From an uncultured Sterolibacteriaceae bacterium (GTDB taxonomy: Bacteria > Pseudomonadota > Gammaproteobacteria > Burkholderiales > Rhodocyclaceae): a stretch of 64,000 nt of DNA. Below, in pieces: positions 8,360 through 17,886 of this stretch (position 1 is the first letter of the stretch; every line of letters starts with the position of its first letter). The position numbers were made by a program, and so were the translations under genes. The stretch spans positions 79,092-143,091 of the forward strand of contig CALARK010000016.1 in NCBI GenBank assembly GCA_937888595.1, read 5' to 3'. A model generated the notes under the pieces. It was not told the DNA's origin and searched no databases. It saw only the letters and a list, made by a program, of their open reading frames with translations.

Positions 8360-8676
8360 GCAGCCTGCCCGGCAACAAGGATCCGCGCTCGCTCGCCGTG
8401 GCGCTGAAGTATGCGCCCGGCGACCAGGCGCCGCGGGTGGTCGCCAAGGGTCGCGGCCTGATCGCCGAAGAGATCATCTCGCGCGCACGCGAGCATGGCG
8501 TCTTCGTACATGAATCGCCGGAACTGGTCACCCTGCTCTCGCAGGTGGATCTCGACGACCATATCCCGCCGGCGCTCTACGTGGCCGTGGCCGAACTGCT
8601 GGCCTGGCTTTATCAGGTGGAACAAAAGGGTGTTGGTCCGGAACTTTCCGCGGGTGCGCCACGGCCGATGGCATAA
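8356..8676 (+). CDS. fhlB: FhlB: free-standing FlhB C-terminal-domain homologue
   Basis: A 106-residue protein that aligns with the cytoplasmic C-domain of FlhB and lacks all membrane segments. Its SLAVALKYAPG...PRVVAKG matches HFAVALKYDSE...PQVVAKG of FlhB in this window. It begins almost exactly where FlhB cleaves itself, and the NPTH motif is replaced by KDPRS, so it looks like a ready-made C-terminal fragment. Such genes are known as fhlB or as EscU/YscU-like switch proteins. Translation is coupled to the fliK-like gene by an ATGA overlap. The likely role is in export-specificity switching. Confidence 0.85.
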   Translation: MSSLPGNKDPRSLAVALKYAPGDQAPRVVAKGRGLIAEEIISRAREHGVFVHESPELVTLLSQVDLDDHIPPALYVAVAELLAWLYQVEQKGVGPELSAGAPRPMA

Positions 8677-8688
8677 AATCCTCCGGTC

Positions 8689-9474
8689 ATGAGCGCATCG
8701 CCGACCCAAGAATCGACGCCGTCCTCGCCCACCCCGGTGCTCGAGGGTGGCGAATACAGCCAGTACATGCTGCGTACCCCGGCGGAGGTGCAACTGGTGT
8801 TGCGCGGGCTGTTCGAGCATGTGTCGCAGATCACGGTCTTCTTCAACGAAGGCCAGGACATGCTGCTCACCACGCTGGCCCACGTGGCGAACGATCACCT
8901 GATACTCGACTACGGCCCGAGCGCCGAGATGAACCGCAAGGCACTGGAAGCCGAAAAGCACTTCTGTGTCACCTCGCTCGAGAAGGTGCGCATCCAGTTC
9001 ATCCTGCGCGGCTTCGAGAAGATCGAGCACGAAGGACGGCCGGCCTTCCGTTGCGTCCTGCCCGACGAGCTGCTGCGCCTGCAGCGGCGCGAGTATTTCC
9101 GCCTGACGACGCCGATCGTGCGGCCGCTGAAATGCATGATCCCGATTCCGCGGGCCGAGGGCGTCTACCTGCACGAAGCCAATGTCTTCGACATCAGCGG
9201 TGGCGGGCTGGGTCTTTCGGCACCGCCCGAGGGCATCCCCTTCGAGGCGGGCATGGATTTTCCGGGCTGCCAGATCGAACTGCCGGAAGTCGGCTTCGTG
9301 AAAGGCACGCTGCGCGTGAAAAGCGTCTTCGAAGTCACGCTGCGCAGCGGCGCGCGCCTGCACCGCGCGGGCTGCGAATTCGTCAATCTGCCGGGACCGA
9401 TGATGACGCTGATCCAGCGCTACATCATCAAGGTGGAGCGGGAACGGAAGGCGCGCGAATCGGGGATGAGCTAA
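8689..9474 (+). CDS. ycgR: YcgR family flagellar brake protein (PilZ domain)
   Basis: A 261-residue two-domain protein. The N-terminal ~140 residues match the YcgR domain. The C-terminal part is PilZ with both cyclic-di-GMP binding motifs: RRxxxR (QRREYFRL, ~residues 129-136) and DxSxxG (DISGGGLGL, ~168-176). In enterobacteria YcgR bound to c-di-GMP slows the motor by contacting the rotor/stator interface. It is the last gene of the fliD run, 12 bases after fhlB. No good ribosome site is evident before ATG 8689, so coupling to upstream translation is possible. Confidence 0.9.
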   Translation: MSASPTQESTPSSPTPVLEGGEYSQYMLRTPAEVQLVLRGLFEHVSQITVFFNEGQDMLLTTLAHVANDHLILDYGPSAEMNRKALEAEKHFCVTSLEKVRIQFILRGFEKIEHEGRPAFRCVLPDELLRLQRREYFRLTTPIVRPLKCMIPIPRAEGVYLHEANVFDISGGGLGLSAPPEGIPFEAGMDFPGCQIELPEVGFVKGTLRVKSVFEVTLRSGARLHRAGCEFVNLPGPMMTLIQRYIIKVERERKARESGMS

Positions 9475-9490
9475 CGGATGGACCAGCCCG

Positions 9491-9817
9491 TCAAACGGGC
9501 ATGTTCATCACGTCCTGGTAGGCGCTGACGAGTTTGTTGCGCACCTGCACCATCTGCTGGAACGAGAGGCTGGCTTTCTGCAGGTTGATCATGACATCCT
9601 GCAGGTTGACGTTTTCGTTGCCGGCGGCGAACCCCTGCGCCATCTGCTGCGCCTGCTGCTGGGCGGCATTGACCTGATCGATGGCGGAACTCAGCGCCCT
9701 GCTGAAATCCGCGCCCTCGGCGTTCTGCGCCGCGGCTGCCGGCTTCCCTTGCGCGACGGCACTGGCGGCGCGCAGTTCGGAAAGCATCTGTTCGAGGTTG
9801 CGAGTATCGATTGCCAT
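9491..9817 (-). CDS. fliE: Flagellar MS-ring/rod adaptor FliE
   Basis: A 108-residue FliE, the periplasmic protein joining the MS ring (FliF) to the proximal rod (FlgB). The C-terminal half carries the family signature: NLQDVMINLQKASLSFQQMVQVRNKLVSAYQDVMNMPV in essence, with the final helix intact. The N-terminal half is Ala/Gln-rich. It lies 32 bases downstream of flrC. A sigma-54 promoter (9829-9845) sits so close that the predicted transcription start falls at or next to the ATG, and no Shine-Dalgarno sequence is seen. Leaderless translation from that promoter is possible. Confidence 0.95.
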   Translation of the reverse strand: MAIDTRNLEQMLSELRAASAVAQGKPAAAAQNAEGADFSRALSSAIDQVNAAQQQAQQMAQGFAAGNENVNLQDVMINLQKASLSFQQMVQVRNKLVSAYQDVMNMPV

Positions 9818-9828
9818 GCGCTGTTTAT

Positions 9829-9845
9829 AGCAAACCGCGTGCCGG
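9829..9845 (-). promoter_or_regulatory. Sigma-54 promoter of fliE
   Basis: On the minus strand CCGGCACG-N4-TTGCT: exact -12 and near-exact -24 elements with GG-N10-GC spacing. It lies between the flrC stop and the fliE ATG. Confidence 0.75.
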
Positions 9846-9849
9846 AAAG

Positions 9850-11252
<1,403 letters not shown>

Positions 11253-11253
<1 letters not shown>

Positions 11254-12458
11254 CAGCTCGGCTCCGCGAGGTGGGTGTCGGCCGTGCCGCGGCCGACGGT
11301 GAAGATGAATTCGGTCCCGGCGCCGGGCTCCGAACTGACGTCGATGCCGCCGCCGTGGGCGCGCGCGACGCCGCGCGCGATGGCGAGACCGAGGCCGGTG
11401 CCTTCGGCACGCGTGGTGAAGAAGGGCTCGAACAGGCGATCGACGACGTCGGGCGGCATGCCGCGGCCGTTATCGGTCACGCGGAAGGCGATCAGTTCGT
11501 CGGTCGCCGTCACGCCCACGCCGACTTTTCCGCCCTGCCCGTCCTGGGCGACCGCCTGCATGGCGTTTTCGAGCAGGTTGGTCAGCGCGCCGGTCAACGC
11601 CTTGCGGTTGCCGGTCAGCGTCAGGCGAGGCGCGGGCGCCAGCTCGAAGGCGACGCCGCGCTGCCGGGCGAGCGGTTCGAAGGTATGCGCCAGCTCGCCG
11701 AGCAGGTCATCGACGGCGAAGCACTCGCGACCGAGCACCTCGCCGCGCGCGAACAGCAGCATGTCCTGAATCAGGCGCTCGAGGTGCTTGAGCCGGCCGA
11801 CGGTCTTTTGCGCGATGCCGACGCGGCTCGCCTCGGGCAGCTCGGGATTGGCGAGGTTGCCCGCATAGAGCAGCGCGGCGGCGATCGGCGTGCGCAGCTG
11901 GTGCGCCAGCTGCGCAGCCATCTCGCCCATCGCGGCGAGGCGCTGGTTGCGCTCGGCCTGCTCCTTGAGGTGGTGCGCCTCGGTGATGTCGTGCAGCAGG
12001 ACGATACGGCCGCCGATGGCATCGGGCGCCGTCATCGTCATGGCGACGCGCCGGTCGCCGATGTGCATCTCGCCGGCCGTGCCGGTCGGCGCCAGGCACT
12101 TCTTCTCGATCTCGGTCCAGGCCATGCCGAGTGCCGGCGTGCCGAGCAGGTGGTCGGCCGCGGGATTGGCGACATCGAGCCGCCCTTCGCGATCGAGCAC
12201 GGCGACGCCCGCCGGCAACGCCTCGAGCAGCCGCGTCAGCCGGTCGGTGAGCGCGGCCTTTTCCTGGTACTGCTGACGCAGGGCGCCGTTGGCAGCGGCC
12301 AGTTCGGCCGTCAGCGCCTCGACCTGGCGCTCCAGGGCCCCGTAGGCGGTCGACAACTCCTCCGACACCTGGTTGAACAGGCGGAAGGCCTCCGCCAGCC
12401 GCGCCGGATCGGTCGAAATTTCGGCTAAGGTGTCGGTCGGGGTCGGGGATGAACTCAT
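11253..12458 (-). CDS. flrB: Flagellar sensor kinase FlrB/FleS
   Basis: A 401-residue soluble histidine kinase with no membrane segments, as for FlrB/FleS. An N-terminal coiled coil (~30-75) is followed by a PAS domain (~75-175). The H-box is MAAQLAHQLRTPIAAALLYAG (His in AHQLRTP), and an HATPase domain ends the protein (N box LLENAMQAV, G1 DNGRGMPP, G2 TGLGLAIA). ATG 12458 is preferred over upstream alternatives, which run into the regulatory region. A degenerate element copy at 11506-11528 encodes KVGVGVTA. A sigma-54 promoter lies upstream (12497-12513). It phosphorylates FlrC, encoded next in a 4-base overlap. Confidence 0.93.
11506..11528 (-). repeat. 23-bp dispersed element, degenerate copy (20/23) inside flrB
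   Basis: Sense to flrB; encodes KVGVGVTA in the ATPase domain. It could be chance similarity, since this is inside a folded domain. Confidence 0.45.
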
Positions 12459-12476
12459 GGCGGGCGATGTTCGCAA

Positions 12477-12499
12477 AAAGTCGGCAGCGGCAATACGGC
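12477..12499 (+). repeat. 23-bp dispersed element, degenerate copy (18/23)
   Basis: Lies in the flrB leader and just touches the -12 end of the flrB promoter. It starts AAAGTCGGC and ends ACGGC, with a divergent middle. Confidence 0.45.
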
Positions 12500-12513
12500 A
12501 AATAAGCAGCCAA
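12497..12513 (-). promoter_or_regulatory. Sigma-54 promoter of flrBC
   Basis: On the minus strand TTGGC-N8-TTGCC: -24 TTGGC and -12 TTGC with correct GG-N10-GC spacing. It lies about 40 bases upstream of the flrB ATG. Confidence 0.65.
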
Positions 12514-12530
12514 AACAATAACCGAAATGG

Positions 12531-12545
12531 CGGCAATTTTTGCCG
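12531..12545. promoter_or_regulatory. CGGCAA-N3-TTGCCG palindrome between flrB and fliF
   Basis: A perfect palindrome with spacer TTT. It sits between the divergent sigma-54 promoters of flrB (18 bases away) and fliF (8 bases away). The position allows regulation of both, including feedback by FlrC or control by a master activator. Confidence 0.6.
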
Positions 12546-12553
12546 CTGCTTGC

Positions 12554-12569
12554 AGGAACCCGACTTGCT
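12554..12569 (+). promoter_or_regulatory. Sigma-54 promoter of fliF
   Basis: AGGAACC-N4-TTGCT: a perfect -12 element, a weaker -24 (GG conserved) and correct GG-N10-GC spacing. The predicted start near 12580 is about 38 bases before fliF. Confidence 0.6.
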
Positions 12570-12617
12570 AGGGCAGGCAACAATCCGTGAGCATTTTCGG
12601 AGGATACTTCGCGCAAC

Positions 12618-14234
12618 ATGGCCGAAACCGTCGCAGCCCCCTTTCCGCTGAGTCCAGGCGCCTTCGCCCAGCTCAATGCACGCCAGAAACTGGTCGTCAT
12701 GGCGAGCATCGCCATGGCCATCGCCCTGCTCGTCGGCGCCTGGCTATGGACCAAGGAGCCGCCCTACGGCGTGCTGTTCTCCAACCTGTCGGATCAGGAC
12801 GGCGGCCAGATCGTCACCGCCCTGCAGCAGCAGAACGTCCCCTACAAGTACAGCGAGGGCGGCGGCGCGATCATGGTGCCGGCCGGCATGGTGCATGACG
12901 TGCGCCTGCGCCTCGCCTCGGAAGGGCTGCCGAAGGGCGGCCTGGTCGGCTTCGAAGTGATGGAGAACCAGAAGCTGGGCATCAGCCAGTTCGCCGAACA
13001 GATCAACTACCAGCGCGGCCTCGAGGGGGAACTGGCCCGTTCGATCCAGACGCTCGGCGCGGTACGCGCCGCGCGCGTGCATCTGGCCATCCCGAAGCAG
13101 ACCGCCTTCCTGCGCGACGAGCTGAAGCCCTCCGCCTCCGTGCTGGTGAGCCTGCAGCCCGGCCGCACGCTCGTTGGTGCCCAGATCGCCGGCATCGTGC
13201 ACCTGGTGTCCTCGTCGGTGCCGCAGCTCAATCCCGCCAGCGTCAGCGTGATCGACCAGGACGGCAAGCTGATCTCGCAACAGCAGGACCCGTCGCGCAA
13301 CGCCGGGCTCGACGCCACCCAGATCCGCTACGTGCGTGAAGTCGAGGCGCAGTACCAGCAGCGCGTCGAGGCCATCCTCGAGCCCCTGCTCGGCCGCGGC
13401 AACTACCGCGCCCAGATCACCACCGACATCGACTTCTCGCACATCGACCAGGTGGACGAGACCTATCTGCCGAATCCCGCGCCCGACACCGCCATCCGCA
13501 GCCAGCAGACCGCCGAGTCGGGCAATGGCAATCCGCCGGCGCTCGGCGTCCCGGGCGCGCTGACCAACCAGCCGCCGGTGCCCGCCACGGCACCGATCAC
13601 CAATCCGCAGGTCGGCGCCGCGGCCGGCAACGGCCAGGCGGGCGGCAATTACTCGCGCAACGCCACGATCAACTACGAGCTCGACAAGACGGTCCGCCAT
13701 ACCCGCGCCACGCCGGGCACCGTCAAGCGCCTGTCGGTCGCGATCGCCGTCAATCACAAGAAGGTGAATGGCAAGGCGGTCCCGCCCGGAGCCGAGGAAC
13801 TGAAGCGCATCAACGACCTCGTGCGCGAAGCCGTCGGCTTCAACCCGAAACGCGGTGACTCGATCAACGTCGCGAGCGCCAACTTCGTGCCGCCCGAGCC
13901 GGAAGTCATCGCCGAGCTGCCGGTATGGAAGGATCCGACGAATATCGCCCTGGGCAAGGAGATCGGCCAGTACCTGGTGTTCGCCATCGTTGCCTGGCTG
14001 GTGTGGACGAAGATCCTCAAGCCGGTGTTCGAAACGCTCGCCTCAGCGGCGCAGCGGGCGGAAGCCGCGCGCAAGGCGGCAGCCGAGTATGTCGAGGAAT
14101 TCGAACAGGAAGGCGGCGCGCACCATCGCGGCCCGTCCTTCGACGAGCGGCTCAAGCATGCGCGCGAGGTGGCACACAAGGAACCCAAGCTGGTCGCCGA
14201 ACTGATCAAGGAGTGGCTGGGTGCCGGGGCCTGA
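12618..14234 (+). CDS. fliF: Flagellar MS-ring protein FliF
   Basis: A 538-residue inner-membrane protein forming the MS ring. It has an N-terminal transmembrane helix (~residues 30-50) and a large periplasmic region with the YscJ-like ring-building motifs (LFSNLSDQDGGQIV, GLVGFEVMENQKLGISQFAEQ in part). A Pro/Asn/Gly-rich loop lies at ~295-345. A second transmembrane helix near 455-475 precedes a cytoplasmic tail that binds FliG. GGAGG lies 14 bases before ATG 12618. It is first in the fliFGHIJKLMNOPQR run and overlaps fliG by 14 bases. Confidence 0.96.
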   Translation: MAETVAAPFPLSPGAFAQLNARQKLVVMASIAMAIALLVGAWLWTKEPPYGVLFSNLSDQDGGQIVTALQQQNVPYKYSEGGGAIMVPAGMVHDVRLRLASEGLPKGGLVGFEVMENQKLGISQFAEQINYQRGLEGELARSIQTLGAVRAARVHLAIPKQTAFLRDELKPSASVLVSLQPGRTLVGAQIAGIVHLVSSSVPQLNPASVSVIDQDGKLISQQQDPSRNAGLDATQIRYVREVEAQYQQRVEAILEPLLGRGNYRAQITTDIDFSHIDQVDETYLPNPAPDTAIRSQQTAESGNGNPPALGVPGALTNQPPVPATAPITNPQVGAAAGNGQAGGNYSRNATINYELDKTVRHTRATPGTVKRLSVAIAVNHKKVNGKAVPPGAEELKRINDLVREAVGFNPKRGDSINVASANFVPPEPEVIAELPVWKDPTNIALGKEIGQYLVFAIVAWLVWTKILKPVFETLASAAQRAEAARKAAAEYVEEFEQEGGAHHRGPSFDERLKHAREVAHKEPKLVAELIKEWLGAGA

Positions 14235-15225
14235 AGAGGGTCTCGAAAAGAGCGCGATGCTGCTGCTCTCGCTCGGCGAGGATGCTGCAGCCGAAGTGCT
14301 CAAGCATCTCGGTCCGCGCGAAGTGCAGAAGCTCGGCCACGCCATGGCCGGCATCAAGTCGGTGCCGCGCGACCGGGTCGAGAACCTGATCGGCGAACTG
14401 AACGAGCACAGCGCCAAGGGATCGCCGCTGTCGGCGGACGAGAACATGATCCGCTCCATGCTGACCAAGGCGCTCGGCGACGACAAGGCGGCCAACCTGA
14501 TCGGCCGCATCCTGCAAGGCGGCGATACCGCCGGCATCGAGAGCCTGAAGTGGATGGATGCGGCGACGGTGGCCGACCTGATCAAGAACGAGCATCCGCA
14601 GATCATCGCCACCATCCTCGTGCATCTCGAATTCGACCACGCGGGCGAGATCCTCAAATTCTTCACCGAGCGCCTGCGCAACGACGTGCTGCTGCGGATC
14701 GCCACGCTCGACGGCGTGCAGCCGGTCGCCCTGCGCGAACTGAACGAGGCGCTGACCCGCCTGCTCGCCGGATCGGCGACCAACGTCAAGAAGGCCGCCA
14801 TGGGCGGCATCCGCCATGCGGCGGAAATCCTCAACTTCGTCGGCCAGCAGGCGGAAACCGCCATCGTCGACAACGTGCGCGAATACGACCCCGACCTGGC
14901 GCAGAAGATCCTCGACGAGATGTTCGTGTTCGAGAACCTCCTCGACGTGGACGACCGCGGCATCCAGCTGCTGCTGCGCGAGATCCAGTCCGACTCGCTG
15001 ATCCTCGCACTCAAGGGTTCATCGCCGGAGCTGCGCGAGAAGATCTTCAAGAACATGTCGCAGCGCGCCGCCGAGATGCTCAAGGAAGACCTCGAATCGA
15101 AAGGCCCGGTGCGCCTCTCGGAAGTCGAGGCCGAGCAGAAGGAAATCCTCAAGATCGCGCGCCGCCTCGCCGACGAAGGTCAGATCCAGCTCGGCGGCAA
15201 GGGCGGCGACGACCAGATGATCTGA
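14221..15225 (+). CDS. fliG: Flagellar motor switch protein FliG
   Basis: A 334-residue rotor protein that binds FliF through its N-domain and touches the stator through its C-domain. The three-domain pattern is clear: KSAMLLLSLGEDAAAEVLKHL in the N-domain, the EHPQIIATIL motif in the middle domain, and the charged torque helix near residues 275-300 (DDRGIQLLLREIQSDSLILALKG). GTG 14221 has AAGGAG seven bases upstream and overlaps the fliF end by 14 bases, so translation is probably coupled. Confidence 0.95.
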   Translation: MPGPEEGLEKSAMLLLSLGEDAAAEVLKHLGPREVQKLGHAMAGIKSVPRDRVENLIGELNEHSAKGSPLSADENMIRSMLTKALGDDKAANLIGRILQGGDTAGIESLKWMDAATVADLIKNEHPQIIATILVHLEFDHAGEILKFFTERLRNDVLLRIATLDGVQPVALRELNEALTRLLAGSATNVKKAAMGGIRHAAEILNFVGQQAETAIVDNVREYDPDLAQKILDEMFVFENLLDVDDRGIQLLLREIQSDSLILALKGSSPELREKIFKNMSQRAAEMLKEDLESKGPVRLSEVEAEQKEILKIARRLADEGQIQLGGKGGDDQMI

Positions 15226-15240
15226 CGCTGAAGCGCGAGC

Positions 15241-15939
15241 ATGAGCAACACCTCCAATCTCACCGCCTGGGAACGCTGGGAACTGGCGAGCTTCGATGCG
15301 GGCCAGCCGCCGAAGAAACCTGCCGCGCCTTCCGCCAAGGTACAGCCTGACCTGTCGGACGTGAAGCTGCCCACGGCGCAGGAGATCGAGCAGATCCACC
15401 AGCAGGCCCATGACGAAGGCTTCCGCAAGGGCAAGGACGAGGGTTACCAGGCCGGCTTCAAGGAAGGCCAGGCGAAGGCCCTGGCCGAGGCGCAGCGCTT
15501 CACGCAGGCCACGGCCAAGCTCGAACGCGGACTCGGTGAACTGGAAGCGAGCGTCGCCGGCGAACTGCTCGCGCTCGCCACGGAAATCGCCCGGGAAGTC
15601 ATTCGCCAGGAAATCTCGGCCAAGCCCGAAACCCTGATCGCGGTGGTGCGCGAGGCACTGGCGCAACTGCCGCACCAGCATGCGGCGATCTACCTGCATC
15701 CCGACGACGCCTCGCTGTTGCGCTCGTATCTCGGCGACCAGCTGACGCACGCCGGCCACCGCATCCACGAGGATTTCAAGCTGGCGCGCGGCGACTGCAT
15801 CCTCGAAGCCGGCGGCACGCAGGTCGATGCCAGCGTGGCAATGCGCTGGCGGCGCGTGCTCGAAGGGCTGGGCATCGCCGACGCCTGGCAGCCGGATGCC
15901 GTCCCGCCAGGGTCGACTTTCGAGCAGGACGGACGGTGA
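15241..15939 (+). CDS. fliH: Flagellar assembly protein FliH
   Basis: A 232-residue regulator of the FliI export ATPase, related to the peripheral stalk of V/F ATPases. It has an acidic and Pro-rich N-terminus, a glycine-heptad helix (EGFRKGKDEGYQAGFKEGQ, ~residues 58-76) typical of FliH, and a C-terminal domain with ALAREVIRQEI-type sequence. The extreme C-terminus includes AVPPGSTF, encoded by an antisense 20/23 copy of the dispersed element. It overlaps fliI by 4 bases (GTGA). It acts in the cytoplasm with FliI and FliJ. Confidence 0.92.
   Translation: MSNTSNLTAWERWELASFDAGQPPKKPAAPSAKVQPDLSDVKLPTAQEIEQIHQQAHDEGFRKGKDEGYQAGFKEGQAKALAEAQRFTQATAKLERGLGELEASVAGELLALATEIAREVIRQEISAKPETLIAVVREALAQLPHQHAAIYLHPDDASLLRSYLGDQLTHAGHRIHEDFKLARGDCILEAGGTQVDASVAMRWRRVLEGLGIADAWQPDAVPPGSTFEQDGR
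15898..15920 (-). repeat. 23-bp dispersed element, degenerate copy (20/23) in fliH
   Basis: Antisense to fliH; encodes AVPPGSTF close to the C-terminus, compared with AVPPAPTF at perfect copies. Confidence 0.6.
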
Positions 15940-17333
15940 ACCCGGAACACCTCCGCGATTTCCTCCAGGACTGCCGCCGGCGGGCCTCGACACCGCAGCC
16001 CTTCCGCATCGCCGGCCGCCTGACACGCATCAACGGCCTCGTCATGGAAGCCGCGGGCCTGAAGCTGCCGCTCGGCTCGAGCTGCCAGATCGAGGCGCCC
16101 GGCGGCGGTACCGTCGAGGCCGAGGTGGTCGGCTTCGCCGGTGAAAAGCTCTACATGATGCCCACCGTGGATGTCTACGGCCTCGCGCCCGGTGCGCACG
16201 TCCTGCCACTGGAAACGCCGCCGCCGCCCCCCCGGCTGGGACAGGTCAGCGAACCGCGGCGACGCACGCTCGACCGTGCCAAGCACCTGCCGGTCGGCAG
16301 CCAGCTGCTCGGCCGCGTGGTCGATGGCAACGGCCGCCCGCTCGATGGCCTCGGCCCGCTCGACGACAAGACCGCGCGCTCGCTGGTCGGACGTCCGTCC
16401 AACCCGCTGCAGCGCGAACCGATCTCGAAGACGCTCGATGTCGGCATCCGCGCCATCAACGCCCTCCTCACCGTCGGCCGCGGCCAGCGGCTCGGCCTGT
16501 TCGCCGGCTCCGGCGTCGGCAAGAGCGTGCTGCTCGGCATGATGGCCCGCTACACGGCGGCCGACGTGATCGTCGTCGGGCTGATCGGCGAACGCGGCCG
16601 CGAGGTGAAAGAGTTCATCGAACAGAACCTCGGCGGCGCCGGCCTCAAGCGTTCGGTCGTGGTCGCCGCGCCGGCCGACGTCAGCCCACTGATGCGCTTG
16701 CAGGGCGCGGCCTACGCGACCTCGATCGCCGAGCAGTTCCGCGACGAGGGCAAGCAGGTGCTGCTGATCATGGACTCGCTGACCCGCTATGCCATGGCGC
16801 AGCGCGAGATCGCGCTGGCGATCGGCGAGCCGCCGGTGACGCGCGGCTACCCGCCCTCGGTGTTCGCCCGCCTGCCGCAGCTCGTCGAGCGGGCCGGCAA
16901 CGGCCCGGCCGGCGGCGGCTCGATCACGGCCTTCTATACCGTCCTCGCCGAAGGCGACGACCAGCAGGATCCGATCGCCGACTCCGCCCGCGCCATCCTC
17001 GACGGCCACATCGTCCTCAACCGCACGCTGGCGGATGCCGGCCACTATCCGGCCATCGACATCGAACAGTCGATCTCGCGCGCGATGACCAACCTCATCG
17101 CCCCCGACCACCTCGAACGGGTGCGGCGCTTCAAGCAGCTTTATTCACGCTACCAGCGGGCGCGCGACCTGCTGGCCGTGGGCGCCTACGCACCGGGCTC
17201 GGACCCGCTGCTGGACCGGGCGATCGCGCTCTATCCGCGGATCGAAAGCTTCCTGCAACAAAGCATCGAGGAACGCGCCGACAACCCCGGCAGCCTCGCC
17301 GCACTGGCCGAACTGATCCCGGACATCGCCTGA
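15936..17333 (+). CDS. fliI: Flagellum-specific export ATPase FliI
   Basis: A 465-residue hexameric ATPase of the flagellar type III export gate, related to F1-beta. It has the P-loop GLFAGSGVGKSVLLG (~residues 187-201), GERGREVKEFIE, the Walker B segment VLLIMDSLTRYAMAQREI and the SGSITAFYTVL-type loop. The start is GTG 15936 overlapping the fliH stop. It unfolds or delivers substrates together with FliH and FliJ. Confidence 0.97.
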   Translation: MNPEHLRDFLQDCRRRASTPQPFRIAGRLTRINGLVMEAAGLKLPLGSSCQIEAPGGGTVEAEVVGFAGEKLYMMPTVDVYGLAPGAHVLPLETPPPPPRLGQVSEPRRRTLDRAKHLPVGSQLLGRVVDGNGRPLDGLGPLDDKTARSLVGRPSNPLQREPISKTLDVGIRAINALLTVGRGQRLGLFAGSGVGKSVLLGMMARYTAADVIVVGLIGERGREVKEFIEQNLGGAGLKRSVVVAAPADVSPLMRLQGAAYATSIAEQFRDEGKQVLLIMDSLTRYAMAQREIALAIGEPPVTRGYPPSVFARLPQLVERAGNGPAGGGSITAFYTVLAEGDDQQDPIADSARAILDGHIVLNRTLADAGHYPAIDIEQSISRAMTNLIAPDHLERVRRFKQLYSRYQRARDLLAVGAYAPGSDPLLDRAIALYPRIESFLQQSIEERADNPGSLAALAELIPDIA

Positions 17334-17370
17334 TTGAGCCGCTGACCGGCCGGCAGACTATACTTTCGGC

Positions 17371-17826
17371 ATGAGCAAGAAGTTTCAGCTCCAGCCCCTG
17401 CTGGACCTTTCCAACCTCCGTCTCGACGAGGCGACGCGGCAACTGGGCAAACTGATCGCCGGCGAACAGGAAGCCAGCCAGCGTCTGGAGTTGCTTGTCC
17501 AGTATCGTGACGAATACCACGCCCGTTTCCTCGCCGCCGCCGGCAACGGCCTCGGTCCCGACACCTGGCGCAACTACCAGCACTTCCTCGGCCGCCTCGA
17601 CCAGGCGATCGAACAGGCACGGCAGATCGTCCAGTCCTCGAAACAGCGCACCGCGCTCGGCCAGAAGCACTGGCTCGACCAGCGCGGCAAGGTGAAGGCC
17701 TTCGATACGCTGGCGCAACGGCATCAGGCCCGCGAGGCGCACGCCGAATATCGGCAGGAGCAGAAACAGTCGGACGAACACGCCGCACGGCGCTACGACT
17801 TCTTCGCCGAGGAAGAGCCGAACTGA
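17371..17826 (+). CDS. fliJ: Flagellar export protein FliJ
   Basis: A 151-residue coiled-coil protein with the FliJ pattern: an N-terminal LQPLLDLSNLRLDEA and then long charged helices throughout. FliJ links the FliI ring to FlhA and works as the central stalk of the export ATPase. It lies 37 bases after fliI and 60 before fliK. It is rich in Gln, Arg and Glu, with no membrane segment. Confidence 0.9.
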   Translation: MSKKFQLQPLLDLSNLRLDEATRQLGKLIAGEQEASQRLELLVQYRDEYHARFLAAAGNGLGPDTWRNYQHFLGRLDQAIEQARQIVQSSKQRTALGQKHWLDQRGKVKAFDTLAQRHQAREAHAEYRQEQKQSDEHAARRYDFFAEEEPN

Positions 17827-17830
17827 CTGA

Positions 17831-17846
17831 TGGCATGGTCCTTGCG
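17831..17846 (+). promoter_or_regulatory. Sigma-54 promoter of fliK
   Basis: TGGCATG-N4-TTGCG: a near-consensus -24 and an exact TTGC -12 with correct spacing. It suggests fliK onward can be transcribed independently of the fliF promoter. The predicted start is near 17857. Confidence 0.7.
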
Positions 17847-17869
17847 TTTATAGCCGGGACACCTTTCGA

Positions 17870-17884
17870 CTGCAAGGATTGCCA
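17870..17884. promoter_or_regulatory. Imperfect CGGCAA-N3-TTGCCG-like site in the fliK leader
   Basis: CTGCAA-GGA-TTGCCA keeps the GCAA...TTGC core with one changed base in each half. It lies at about +13 to +27 of the predicted transcript, matching the position of the flgK site. It overlaps the ribosome site (AAGGA), so it may be coincidence. Confidence 0.4.
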
Positions 17885-17886
17885 CC

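Noticed and set aside
13613..13636. GTCGGCGCC-containing stretch in fliF
   Set aside because: Only the first nine bases match the dispersed element well; the encoded VGAAAG is part of the Gly/Asn-rich FliF loop.
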